The notes beneath the pieces are model-generated. The model searched no databases, was not told the origin of the DNA, and worked only from the letters and a program-made list of their open reading frames with translations. Below are positions 17,939-26,075 of a DNA stretch of 64,000 nucleotides, piece by piece. The stretch lies in contig JBNKUI010000083.1 of the NCBI GenBank assembly GCA_050298535.1, forward strand, positions 1-64,000. The letters are read 5' to 3'. Position 1 is the stretch's first letter, and each line of letters opens with the position of its first letter. This stretch comes from JABDMH01 sp050298535 (GTDB lineage: Bacteria > Bacteroidota > Bacteroidia > Chitinophagales > Saprospiraceae). The position numbers and the translations under genes are program-made.

Positions 17939-18702
17939 CTGTGCATTTGTGTGAGTGTCTTTAATAGGTCTTCCTTTCTTCGGACTGATACATCCACATG
18001 TGAACCGTCAGACATTATTAGGTAACCACCCTTACCCTTGACATATTTTTTTACATGACTAAGATTTACCATGCTAGATTTGTGGACTCTGTAAAAATCA
18101 CATTGTTCCAATAGTTCAGCATATTCTTTAAGAGGTTTCGATACCATCATCTTTCTCTGATTTACTAGCTGAAAATGTGCATAGGAGCGATCGGCATGGG
18201 CACTAATGATATCATTCACCTCTACAAAATCGATGCCCTCCGAGGTAGGCATTGCAATTTTCTTAAAGTTTGGATTTTTTTCCTCGAGATTGGATTTTAG
18301 GACACTGTATTGTTCATCATTGGGTGAGCTTAAATTGATTTTTTTCTCAGCTCTGCTGACCGCGTCCTTTAATTCCCTGATATTAAGGGGTTTCATGAGG
18401 TAGTCAAGTGCAGCAAATTTGATGGCATTAATAGCATAGAGGTCATGTGCAGTGGTAAAAATAACCTCAAAGTCCGGAGAGGAGAAATGTTCGAGTAATT
18501 CAAAACCGTTTCCACCTGGCATCTCAATATCTAGAAAGACAAGATTCGGATGAACTGATTCTACCAAATCAATTCCCTCTTTTACGCTTGCCGCCATACC
18601 TAGATTTTCAACTTGTGGGCAGAAGGTGGAAAGCATTTTGAGCAGCGTCTCCCGGTTTCTTACTTCATCATCGATGATGACAGACCGTAGATTCATAATC
18701 AA
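17935..18702 (-). CDS. LytTR-family response regulator
   Basis: The 255-residue protein has a receiver domain (acidic patch IIDDE, phosphoacceptor D58 in FLDIEMPG, T and K at FTTAH and LMKP). A C-terminal LytTR DNA-binding domain follows (about 150-252; HADRSYAHFQL, RVHKSSMVNLSHVKKY). LytTR regulators bind direct repeats spaced about two helical turns apart, and three such pairs occur in promoters 7-17 kb away. It is convergent with the LytS-type kinase: the palindrome CTAG at 17935-17938 gives the stop codon of both genes. Translation may start at the first or third codon (both ATG). Confidence 0.93.
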   Translation of the reverse strand: MIMNLRSVIIDDEVRNRETLLKMLSTFCPQVENLGMAASVKEGIDLVESVHPNLVFLDIEMPGGNGFELLEHFSSPDFEVIFTTAHDLYAINAIKFAALDYLMKPLNIRELKDAVSRAEKKINLSSPNDEQYSVLKSNLEEKNPNFKKIAMPTSEGIDFVEVNDIISAHADRSYAHFQLVNQRKMMVSKPLKEYAELLEQCDFYRVHKSSMVNLSHVKKYVKGKGGYLIMSDGSHVDVSVRRKEDLLKTLTQMHS

Positions 18703-18821
18703 GATTTTATGGATTAGCCTAAGATAAGGATAAATGAATTCATGATCGGTTTAGATTTTTGATGGTCTATACCGACAACTTTTTTCACCATCCCCTTATG
18801 ACCTTTTCCATATCCTTCCTA

Positions 18822-19232
18822 TCAAAGGGTGTAAAACAATTCATCGAGTATGGATTGGGCTGAGCTGTATTCTCCAATTGTGATGAGACAAAATGCCAGA
18901 CTATTGAGCAGTGTGATTTGGCTTTCAGGAGAAGCCTCCTTATTCAAGACCAATGTGTAAGCACTATTATAAAATTGTATGGCCTCCCAACTACTGACTA
19001 GAATTAGAAGGGCATTTCCATAGCGATTAGCCAGAATTGCCAGGCTGTCTGGAGGGTCGTTTTGAGTACTGATTGAGAAGGCCTTATCAAAGTATGGAAG
19101 TGACTGTGCATAATCCCCTTGCTGATAAAGTAGTAGCACTGAATCCTTAGATTCCTGAGCATACATGGAAAGGGTAATTGAAAGTCCCAAAAGAATGCTG
19201 CATATCCGTGAAATAGAGAGCGAGTGTATCAT
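18822..19232 (-). CDS. Short secreted TPR-type protein, possibly the remnant of a sensor
   Basis: The 136-residue protein has a signal peptide (about 1-25, ending SMYAQ) followed by about three helical pairs with TPR character (LLYQQGDYAQSLPYFDKAFS; AFCLITIGEYSSAQSILDEL). It then stops abruptly, with no downstream domain. In Bacteroidota this N-terminus commonly belongs to longer TPR sensor kinases such as the one at 61741-63576. The protein may be a stand-alone periplasmic TPR protein or the leftover of a truncated gene. It is upstream of the LytTR regulator on the same strand (119-bp gap). Confidence 0.65.
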   Translation of the reverse strand: MIHSLSISRICSILLGLSITLSMYAQESKDSVLLLYQQGDYAQSLPYFDKAFSISTQNDPPDSLAILANRYGNALLILVSSWEAIQFYNSAYTLVLNKEASPESQITLLNSLAFCLITIGEYSSAQSILDELFYTL

Positions 19233-19595
19233 AGCTAGGGTATCCTATCCCAAAAAACTAATCTTCTCTGTTCCTAATTTTTTTCAATGGTATGAGTAGG
19301 GTGCTATTCGACTCGTTTGTCAGGATTTGGACTCTGCCCGGATCCAGATTGATGTGAGTCAGCACCACTATGGTGATGCCGACTTGTTGTGAGGACTATG
19401 GGCTACCACGGATTATTATTCTTTGAGGATACCCATCTAACTGAGTTTATGATGAATGAGTGGCTTAGAGTGAATTTTCCATAATGTGCTTCCTATTGTT
19501 TCAAAAAAAAGGAAGATCTCTCGAGTTAGCTTTGGAGAGATCTTCAAGGCCTTTGCCTGATTGGTATTATCAACAGATATCTTTACTTCTTACGT
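19233..19595. other. Gene-free interval between the TPR protein and the spondin lipoprotein
   Basis: This 363-bp stretch has no convincing reading frame. Its right part holds the terminator of the spondin-domain gene (19503-19545). The left part should contain the promoter of the short TPR gene. I see no repeat or RNA structure beyond the terminator. Confidence 0.5.
19503..19545 (-). terminator. Rho-independent terminator of the spondin-domain gene
   Basis: A perfect 11-bp inverted repeat, GAAGATCTCTC (19512-19522) and GAGAGATCTTC (19535-19545), is followed on the minus strand by a run of eight T (19510-19503). It lies about 50 bp after the gene's stop codon. Confidence 0.85.
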
Positions 19596-20342
19596 CTATT
19601 GTGGAGAGATCGTTACTTTGAGCATATCGGCCACGGCAGGATACGAGTACCCATCGTTAACGATCTGGACTACACCATTCTCATCCAGACCCGTATCCGG
19701 ACCACTCTGACGAAGTGGTTGGTTAGGGCCAACCCCTGGCTCTTCATTGACCTCGGTACCAGCATCCCACAGCTCCAGATAATGTGTGATATCCCCTGAA
19801 AGAGGTTCATTTCTTCTTCCAAACAAGGGAATACCTTTTGAATCTGGACCTACGAATAGGTCATTTGACTGAATAAACATGGTGGCAAAATTTAATCGAT
19901 CGTTCGGTAAGGCTCGGATCTCAAACTCGTAGGCATCTCCAGGGAAGATTGGACCTGGCATACTGGCACCATCTGGAGTATTAAAAATACCTTTCCTTCG
20001 TACAAGAGGATGTCTTTCCAGGCTCATATTTAATACGGATGGATCTCCGTCTTCGGCAATATCTTCCAGACCTATTCCAAAGTCGGGTTGGCCATCAATA
20101 AAGAGAATCGGCTGCTTGTTCTTTTGTACAATAAATAGTCCAGGAGAAAAGGGAGTGACGAACGTGTTCCCTGAAGTAATATTTTCAATTCGTACAATAA
20201 ATGTCTGCCCGCCTTGGGATATTTTTTGGCCAAATCTTCGTTCAGTCGAGTCATTGTCGGCAGATGGAGACACATCCAGTTGGTCTTTGCTACAAGCAAA
20301 AATGAGGATGCTGCTTAAAGCAATAATTAGTAATTTCTTCAT
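19596..20342 (-). CDS. Spondin-domain lipoprotein
   Basis: The 248-residue protein has a lipoprotein signal (ILIFAC, Cys17). The rest matches the bacterial spondin_N family: FIVRIENITSGN, SPGLFIV, GLEDIAEDGDPS, a GPIFPGDAYEFEI segment, MFIQSNDLF, and the C-terminal LWDAGTEVNEEPGVGPNQ followed by an RQSGPD loop. These proteins are anchored in or exposed on the outer membrane; their role is poorly known and may be adhesion or ligand binding. It is a single-gene transcript, ended by a strong terminator. Two operator-like palindromes lie upstream. Confidence 0.88.
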   Translation of the reverse strand: MKKLLIIALSSILIFACSKDQLDVSPSADNDSTERRFGQKISQGGQTFIVRIENITSGNTFVTPFSPGLFIVQKNKQPILFIDGQPDFGIGLEDIAEDGDPSVLNMSLERHPLVRRKGIFNTPDGASMPGPIFPGDAYEFEIRALPNDRLNFATMFIQSNDLFVGPDSKGIPLFGRRNEPLSGDITHYLELWDAGTEVNEEPGVGPNQPLRQSGPDTGLDENGVVQIVNDGYSYPAVADMLKVTISPQ

Positions 20343-20473
20343 GATTTTTGATAATTAGTTAATTGATGATGTCAAATGTAGGCGTGAGTGTTCATGGAGG
20401 AATCACAAGGATGTGTCAGGAAAGTCACGAAATTATCACCAAAGTATCACAATGAAAACAAGAGAGATTTAAA

Positions 20474-20516
20474 ATACTGTAATACAGTATAAAACGAATA
20501 TAATATAGTACTATAT
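20474..20516. promoter_or_regulatory. Two operator-like palindromes between the spondin and DUF4326 genes
   Basis: ATACTGT-AAT-ACAGTAT (20474-20490, 7-bp arms) and the perfect 14-bp palindrome ATATAGTACTATAT (20503-20516) sit in the divergent gap. They are about 132-174 bp upstream of the spondin gene and 86-128 bp upstream of the DUF4326 gene. The arms suggest dimeric repressor sites or AT-rich promoter parts. The binding protein is unknown. Confidence 0.4.
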
Positions 20517-20601
20517 GAAGTTTACTAGTAAAGATGTGATTCGGAAAAACTGTCTTTTGTAAGACGATATTTACTATAACTTAAATTGATCAAGGCAAAT
20601 T

Positions 20602-20937
20602 ATGAGAGCGACAAACATCGTAAATATTAGCAAGGCGAGTCTTAATGAATCGGGCTATGAGAACCTTTTACATTGGCTGGAAGATCCCAATCATATTTAT
20701 ATCGGTCGAAATGTGCGATATGTGCCAGGTGCCAGCAAATCTAAGTGGGCAAATCCATATGGAAAGAAAAAGTATGGGCATAAAAGATGTGTTGAAATGT
20801 ATGAATCTTACATTTTAAATCAACCCGAATTGTTGGCAGATCTTCATGAATTAAAAGGTAAAACATTGGGATGTTGGTGTAAGCCGGCTATTTGCCATGG
20901 TGATATTTTAATTCGATTAATCGAAGAGCGTCTGTAA
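20602..20937 (+). CDS. DUF4326-domain protein
   Basis: The 111-residue cytoplasmic protein has the DUF4326 signature: IYIGRNVRYVPGASKSKWANP, then YESYILNQPELLADLHELKG and the cysteine motif LGCWCKPAICHGDIL. The Cys/His arrangement (C-W-C...C-H-G-D) suggests a metal or catalytic site. The family occurs in phages and bacteria and has no established function. It is a single gene with its own upstream region. Confidence 0.85.
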   Translation: MRATNIVNISKASLNESGYENLLHWLEDPNHIYIGRNVRYVPGASKSKWANPYGKKKYGHKRCVEMYESYILNQPELLADLHELKGKTLGCWCKPAICHGDILIRLIEERL

Positions 20938-21119
20938 ACCAAATTTTTGCCATCGATATATCTAGAGCATAACCCAAGCCCAATCATGTTTCTTTCTAAT
21001 TAGCGGTAGTCATTGTTTTGACCTCCCTGATATTGATTTTTTGACTTTTCTGAACATAGTCCCTGCTGAACATCTTCGTTCTGTCCATGTTACTGTACTG
21101 TTTTCCCATTAAAGTGAAC

Positions 21120-22187
21120 ATGATGAATCAATTATATAAATCTTATACTCTTAAGGACTGCACATTATCCAATCGGGTGGTGATGGCTCCTATGACTCGA
21201 TGCCGGGCCATTGATAATATTCCAAATGATTTGATGGCAGAATATTATGGGCAGCGAGCTGGTGCAGGATTAATTGTAACAGAAGGCGTGGCACCTTCTG
21301 CCAATGGCTTGGGATATGCTCGCATTCCCGGCATTTTTACGCATAAGCAAGTTGATGGGTGGAAGAAGACAACCAAAGTGGTCCACGACAAAGGTGGTAA
21401 AATCTTTCTGCAGCTCATGCATACCGGAAGGGTATCGCACCAGGATAATATGTCTGATGATGCAATAATAGTGGCACCCTCGGCACTTGCTGCTCCCGGT
21501 GAAATGTATACGGACCAGAATGGAATGCAGGATTATCCCGTTCCTCAGGCTATGTCTATTGACCAGATTAAGGAGACCATAGATGAGTTTAAATTGGCTG
21601 CACAAAATGCTATGGAAGCAGGATTTGATGGTATCGAACTACATGGGGCGAACGGATATTTGATCGAGCAGTTTATCAGTCCGATTACAAATCACAGGGA
21701 TGATGAATGGGGTGGATCGATTGAGAATAGAATTCGATTTGCTGTGGAGGTTGCACGAGTCTGTGCTGAAGCCATAGGTGCCCAAAAAGTGGGGATGCGG
21801 ATTTCTCCTTATGGTGCGGCCAACGGAATGGGTGCTTTCGATACGGTCGATGAAACGTTTTTAACCGTGGTGCAGCAACTCAATAACCTGGATGTGGCCT
21901 ACGTTCACGTAGTGGATCACAGTGCTAGGGGAGCCCCGGAAGTTCCCAAAGAAATCAAGAGAGGGATTCGTGAGAATTTTACTGGCACACTCATTCTGTG
22001 TGGTGGGTATGATGGAGAGCGTGCAGAACAAGATCTTCAAAATGACAAAGCTGATTTAATTGCCTTTGGAAGGCCCTTTATTTCTAATCCTGATCTGGTA
22101 GAGAAAATGAAGGCAGGTAAGGAATTGACGAAACCGAGATCCGATTTGTTCTACACGCCGGGTCCTGAAGGATATACGGATTATTAA
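21120..22187 (+). CDS. Old yellow enzyme-type alkene reductase (NemA-like)
   Basis: The protein has 355 residues from ATG at 21120; an upstream ATG at 21087 would add 11 residues that fit the family poorly. It has the FMN-dependent OYE TIM barrel: NRVVMAPMTRCRA, LQLMHTGRVSH, the active-site H-G-A-N of ELHGANGYLIEQF, ENRIRFAVEV, and the C-terminal FMN-phosphate loop IAFGRPFISNPDLV. It reduces activated C=C bonds or nitro compounds with NAD(P)H. The nitroreductase gene follows after 26 bp, so the two flavoenzymes probably form an electrophile- or xenobiotic-detoxifying unit. Confidence 0.94.
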   Translation: MMNQLYKSYTLKDCTLSNRVVMAPMTRCRAIDNIPNDLMAEYYGQRAGAGLIVTEGVAPSANGLGYARIPGIFTHKQVDGWKKTTKVVHDKGGKIFLQLMHTGRVSHQDNMSDDAIIVAPSALAAPGEMYTDQNGMQDYPVPQAMSIDQIKETIDEFKLAAQNAMEAGFDGIELHGANGYLIEQFISPITNHRDDEWGGSIENRIRFAVEVARVCAEAIGAQKVGMRISPYGAANGMGAFDTVDETFLTVVQQLNNLDVAYVHVVDHSARGAPEVPKEIKRGIRENFTGTLILCGGYDGERAEQDLQNDKADLIAFGRPFISNPDLVEKMKAGKELTKPRSDLFYTPGPEGYTDY

Positions 22188-22213
22188 GATCGAAAAGTGA
22201 TATTCATTTTTCT

Positions 22214-22798
22214 ATGTGGGAAAGTATAGAAATTAAAAAGCCTGATACTCAATTTGAGTTGCATCCATTGATTGCAAGGCGATGGAGTCCTCGTTCATTT
22301 TCTGAAAAAACGATGGATGATTCTCTTATTGAAGAGATTTTTGAAGCGGCCCGGTGGGCGCCAAGCGCCAACAATGAACAGCCTTGGCAATATGTTTTTG
22401 CTCGCAGGGATACCGATGGATTTAATGCTTTGTTGGATTGTCTCGCCGGAGGTAATCAACCCTGGGCGAAATCAGCCGCGGTGCTTTTTGTCGCATTATC
22501 CAGAGATTTTTTTCTCAGAAACGGTAAGAAGAATCGATGGGCACACCATGATTTGGGTCTGGCGAATACTCAACTGCTGATACAAGCTGCCAGTCGGGAC
22601 ATTTATGGGCATTTAATGGCAGGATTTGATCATGGGAAAGTGATCGAACTCCTGAAAGTGTCCGAGGGAATCAGACCGGTCTGTATGGGGGCGTTGGGAT
22701 ATTTGGGCGACCCTTCAGCCCTGCAAGAGCCTTATAAAACAAGAGAGCTTACTGAAAGGAGCCGGAGGCCTCTCAGAGAAATACTTTCAGAGCTTTAA
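22214..22798 (+). CDS. Nitroreductase-family flavoprotein
   Basis: The 194-residue protein has the nitroreductase fold: RRWSPRSFSEKTMDDSLIEEI, the FMN-contacting AARWAPSANNEQPWQYV, DLGLANTQLLIQAA and the C-terminal GALGYLGDPSAL. It should use NAD(P)H and FMN to reduce nitro groups or quinones. The length is near the family norm. It follows the old yellow enzyme gene closely on the same strand and is probably co-transcribed with it. Confidence 0.92.
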   Translation: MWESIEIKKPDTQFELHPLIARRWSPRSFSEKTMDDSLIEEIFEAARWAPSANNEQPWQYVFARRDTDGFNALLDCLAGGNQPWAKSAAVLFVALSRDFFLRNGKKNRWAHHDLGLANTQLLIQAASRDIYGHLMAGFDHGKVIELLKVSEGIRPVCMGALGYLGDPSALQEPYKTRELTERSRRPLREILSEL

Positions 22799-23158
22799 GG
22801 ACATACCTGTTTGAATTGCATTCCTTTGATTACAGTGGATACATAGTTTTTACATTATCCAAGGAGTCCAAAAGAGAAACTTGCCACTTTCAATCTTGAG
22901 AGAATACCTGAGCGAATCGGGGATGTAATAGGTTTCACAAGACATCCCGGCTAAAATCATTTCAAAGATTGGCAATGAATGCCGGGTATTTACAGGCTTC
23001 CAACCAGTTTTTTTGCGATCAAATTCTACTTTGAGGATGGAAAATGACATATTGTCTGTGACAATACTCACATCTTTTTTATCACGGATCCCAAAAAAAA
23101 TCGCGATTTTAAGCACACGGAAGGGTGAGACTTTAAATCTAACAGTAAAAAACCAAGG
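22799..23158. other. Interval without a convincing gene
   Basis: The only sizeable frame here is a minus-strand GTG-started 88-codon frame (22850-23116). It has no recognisable domain, no ribosome binding site and no signal sequence, so I do not call it a gene. No clear terminator follows the nitroreductase. Confidence 0.4.
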
Positions 23159-23572
23159 ATGATGTGGGATTATTGGTCATTGAAATCGGAAAGATTACAG
23201 CAGGTATTGATCCTGATGTTTGATCGAAGTACACAACTACCAGACAGAAACAATTTGCGGTTTGATGTCAACGGTGGAGAATCTCCTTACTACAGACCCA
23301 ATAGTTTTGCCGATATTGAGGAACATCCACATCATAAGGTCCCTTCTCAACTCAATGCATTGTTTGAGGAAGTGAGGTCTCCAGAGGTAAAAAAAATACG
23401 ATTGCCACGATCGTGGAGACAATGTTACGAATTGAAAATCCTGAAAAGGATGACATTATATTACGACAACTTTGTCACGGGTTCAGATGCAGTAAAAGAC
23501 TGGGAATGGCTGTGGCACAGATACTTGGATTGGATAGGTAGAAGGAGGCTGCTGCATAGTGCTAGGATTTAA
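23159..23572 (+). CDS. Hypothetical protein, unrecognised
   Basis: The 137-residue frame starts at a double ATG. The composition is protein-like (Trp- and Arg-rich, with helical stretches such as SQLNALFEEVRS and DWEWLWHRYLDWIGR), but I do not recognise a family. It has no signal peptide or membrane helix. Two hairpins follow within 85 bp of its stop. It may be a lineage-specific gene; a chance open frame is not excluded. Confidence 0.45.
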   Translation: MMWDYWSLKSERLQQVLILMFDRSTQLPDRNNLRFDVNGGESPYYRPNSFADIEEHPHHKVPSQLNALFEEVRSPEVKKIRLPRSWRQCYELKILKRMTLYYDNFVTGSDAVKDWEWLWHRYLDWIGRRRLLHSARI

Positions 23573-23584
23573 TCAACTTGCTAT

Positions 23585-23656
23585 ATCTTAGAATGTACGT
23601 GAAAAAGCTCTAAGATTTGTGATTGAGGGTCACTTTTTTAAACAAAAAGGTGACCC
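23585..23656 (+). promoter_or_regulatory. Two consecutive hairpins before the Lacal_2735-type gene
   Basis: The first has perfect 8-bp arms, ATCTTAGA (23585-23592) and TCTAAGAT (23609-23616). The second pairs GGGTCAC-TTTTT with AAAAA-G-GTGACCC (23627-23656) and is followed by ATTTTATTTAG. The second could end the preceding transcript or structure the leader of the small gene that starts 20 bp later. Confidence 0.5.
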
Positions 23657-23675
23657 ATTTTATTTAGTTATTATC

Positions 23676-23840
23676 ATGTTTGGACTATTCAAAAAGAAGA
23701 CCGAAAAAGAGAAGCTTCAGGTGAAGCACAAGCGACTTCTGGAGGAAGCTTATCGACTCTCTACCAGCGATAGGATGGCTAGCCACAAAAAGTACGCGGA
23801 GGCTCAAAAGCTGCAGGAAGAGATCGATAATATGGATTGA
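23676..23840 (+). CDS. Small Lacal_2735-family protein
   Basis: The protein has 54 residues starting MFGLFKKKTEKEKLQ; the longer upstream frame from 23619 crosses a hairpin and adds residues that do not fit. The body is charged and helical (KHKRLLEEAYRLSTSDR, then KYAEAQKLQEEIDNM). It matches the small, widespread Bacteroidota Lacal_2735 family of unknown function. It lies 66 bp upstream of dps, so it may be transcribed with it. Confidence 0.88.
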   Translation: MFGLFKKKTEKEKLQVKHKRLLEEAYRLSTSDRMASHKKYAEAQKLQEEIDNMD

Positions 23841-23885
23841 GTATGATCCAGATCACAGAACCGGAGGCAAATACACTGTATTTTC

Positions 23886-23906
23886 ATCGTATCAAATAAA
23901 TACGAT
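23886..23906 (+). promoter_or_regulatory. Dyad abutting the dps start codon
   Basis: ATCGTAT (23886-23892) and ATACGAT (23900-23906) form a perfect 7-bp inverted repeat with a 7-nt spacer. It ends on the base before the ATG of dps. It could be an operator or an RNA hairpin that limits ribosome access. Confidence 0.45.
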
Positions 23907-24380
23907 ATGAAAAATACAACGGCCATTGGGTTAGATGTTGAAAAATCAAAGATTCTGGCAGAAAAGCTCAATACGCTATTGGGTAACTATTCTGTGTTTT
24001 ACCAGAATGTCAGAGGTTATCATTGGAACATCAAGGGAGATAAATTTTTTGAATTACATGCAAAGTTCGAAGAGTTGTACAATGACCTGCTTCTTAAGAT
24101 AGATGAAGTGGCAGAACGGATTTTGACATTGGGACATGCTCCCCAGCATCGATATTCGGTTTATAACAAGAATTCCATTGTAAAAGAAAGTGCGGAAGTA
24201 TCGAATGGAGATAAAGCCGTGAAAAATATTCTGGAGTCATTCAAAACACTCATAGGATTGCAGCGTGAGTTGCTTGACCTTTCTGAAGAAGCAAGTGATG
24301 AAGGTACTAATGCGTTGATGAGTGATTACATACGGGAGCAAGAAAAGCTCGTGTGGATGTACTCTGCCTTTAGCAGTTAA
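23907..24380 (+). CDS. dps: Dps-type ferritin-like DNA protection protein
   Basis: The 157-residue four-helix protein carries the inter-subunit ferroxidase residues of Dps: H39 (GYHWNIKG), H51 (ELHAKFEE), D66 and E70 (KIDEVAER), spaced as in characterised Dps proteins. It oxidises and stores iron using peroxide and can protect DNA in stress and stationary phase. The length is normal. A perfect dyad touches the start codon, so expression may be controlled there. No oxidative-stress regulator is next to it. Confidence 0.95.
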   Translation: MKNTTAIGLDVEKSKILAEKLNTLLGNYSVFYQNVRGYHWNIKGDKFFELHAKFEELYNDLLLKIDEVAERILTLGHAPQHRYSVYNKNSIVKESAEVSNGDKAVKNILESFKTLIGLQRELLDLSEEASDEGTNALMSDYIREQEKLVWMYSAFSS

Positions 24381-24451
24381 TCGAACCTGAGATCGATAAG
24401 TCATTATTGGAAGAAGTGGTACCTTACGATAGTACTTAACTTCTACCAAAA

Positions 24452-26074
24452 ATGATCCGAGCGCTTATACTTGCCACAATACTTACTTTTCTTTCATGTA
24501 CTTCGACTGAGACTACTAAGGATTACACGAATGCCTCTCCCAAAGTGATAGCCCCTTTTACTGACGTCGATACGTTGGCTATAAATGACTGGTGGAATCG
24601 TGATACAAACCCGATCATTGACCTCCATGTGTCACGAGATAGTGTAGTCGCTTTTGGCATTTATACGGTAGCAAATGGTAAACTCAAACTCTCGGCTCAA
24701 ATGTTTCCATTGTATCCCGATGAGACCCGGACTGTTCGTCTGGAAATCAAGACATCGGGAGGCTGGGAGGAGGTACAGACCCGTGAAGTAAATGATATTG
24801 GGTGGTCCGCTCTATTTGAGGTGAGTCCCTGGGATATGACCCTTGACATACCCTATCGTATCCTACATGCTGAGGATGCTATGTTTGAGGGACTTATTAG
24901 AAAAGAACCTGTAGATAAAGAGGAGATAGTGTTGGCAGCATTTTCGTGCAACAGTAATAAGGATCGTGGAGACAGAGCGCATTATATACGTAACGTAAAT
25001 CATCACGATCCAGATGTACTGTTTTTTGCAGGCGATCAGTCCTATGATCATAAGGAGCACACCGCAGCTTGGTTGAAGTTTGGTCTGCAGTTTCGAGATA
25101 TTTTTAGAGATCGGCCGTGTATCACGATTCCGGATGATCATGATATTGGACAGGGAAACCTCTGGGGTGAGAACGGGAAGAAGGCTGAAAGACCGCAAGG
25201 GGACGATGGAGGATATTATTATCCGGTCGAGTATGTCAAGATGGTCGAGCGTTGCCAGACGGCACATCTTCCTGACCCATATGATCCAACCCCAGTGGAA
25301 CGGGGGATTGGCGTATATTACACCAGTTTTCTGTGGGGTGGCGTTGACTTTGCCATCATAGAGGATCGAAAATTTAAATCAGGCCCGAATGGTAAGATAC
25401 CCCAACAAGGACCCCGGCCAGATCATGTCCGTAATCCTGATTACGACCCATCGACGATCGACCTACCTGATCTGACACTATTGGGTGATCGACAACTTAG
25501 ATTTCTGGATGACTGGGCTTCGCAGCAAGAATCTACAGCCATTAAAGTGGTACTTTCTCAGACGGGATTTTGTGGTGGGGCTCATCTACACGGCAGTCAG
25601 GATAATCGATTACATGCTGATCTGGATTCTAATGGTTGGCCACAAACAGGAAGAAATAAAGCCCTGAAACTCATTAAAAAAGCCAATGCAGTACATATTG
25701 GTGGTGATCAGCACCTTGCTACAGTTATTCATCACGGCATTGAAGAATTTGATGATGGACCTTGGGCATTTGGGGTACCAGCTATCGTCAACAATTATTA
25801 TAGCCGCTGGTGGTGGCCGGCAGATGAGCAGCCTGGCAAAAATGCCAATGATGTGTTGCCATGGACCGGACAATATCTTGATGGATTTGGCAATAAAATC
25901 ACCATGCATGCCTATGTCAATCCCGATGCGGAGGCAAATGGAGCAGGATATGGTTTGATCCGATTCAATAAATCGGAAAACACCGCTACGTTTGAATGCT
26001 GGCCTCGCACCATGGATGTCACAAAACCCCAAGCAGAGCAATTTAAAGGCTGGCCCATCACAATCAATCTTTAA
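24452..26074 (+). CDS. PhoD-like alkaline phosphatase, lipoprotein
   Basis: The 540-residue protein has a lipoprotein signal (TFLSC, Cys16), an N-terminal beta-rich domain (about 40-150) and a PhoD-type metallophosphatase domain. Motifs seen are FFAGDQSYDHKE, TIPDDHDIGQGN, FAIIEDRKFKSG and the metal-binding IGGDQHLATVIHHG. The family hydrolyses phosphomonoesters or diesters with Fe/Ca or similar metals. The location is the periplasm or an outer-membrane leaflet. The next gene starts one base after its stop, so the pair is co-translated. The true substrate is not evident. Confidence 0.9.
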   Translation: MIRALILATILTFLSCTSTETTKDYTNASPKVIAPFTDVDTLAINDWWNRDTNPIIDLHVSRDSVVAFGIYTVANGKLKLSAQMFPLYPDETRTVRLEIKTSGGWEEVQTREVNDIGWSALFEVSPWDMTLDIPYRILHAEDAMFEGLIRKEPVDKEEIVLAAFSCNSNKDRGDRAHYIRNVNHHDPDVLFFAGDQSYDHKEHTAAWLKFGLQFRDIFRDRPCITIPDDHDIGQGNLWGENGKKAERPQGDDGGYYYPVEYVKMVERCQTAHLPDPYDPTPVERGIGVYYTSFLWGGVDFAIIEDRKFKSGPNGKIPQQGPRPDHVRNPDYDPSTIDLPDLTLLGDRQLRFLDDWASQQESTAIKVVLSQTGFCGGAHLHGSQDNRLHADLDSNGWPQTGRNKALKLIKKANAVHIGGDQHLATVIHHGIEEFDDGPWAFGVPAIVNNYYSRWWWPADEQPGKNANDVLPWTGQYLDGFGNKITMHAYVNPDAEANGAGYGLIRFNKSENTATFECWPRTMDVTKPQAEQFKGWPITINL

Positions 26075-26075
26075 C

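Noticed and set aside
22850..23116. Minus-strand 88-codon frame between nitroreductase and the hypothetical gene
   Set aside because: It starts at GTG without a ribosome site, has no signal peptide or domain, and its composition is not clearly coding.
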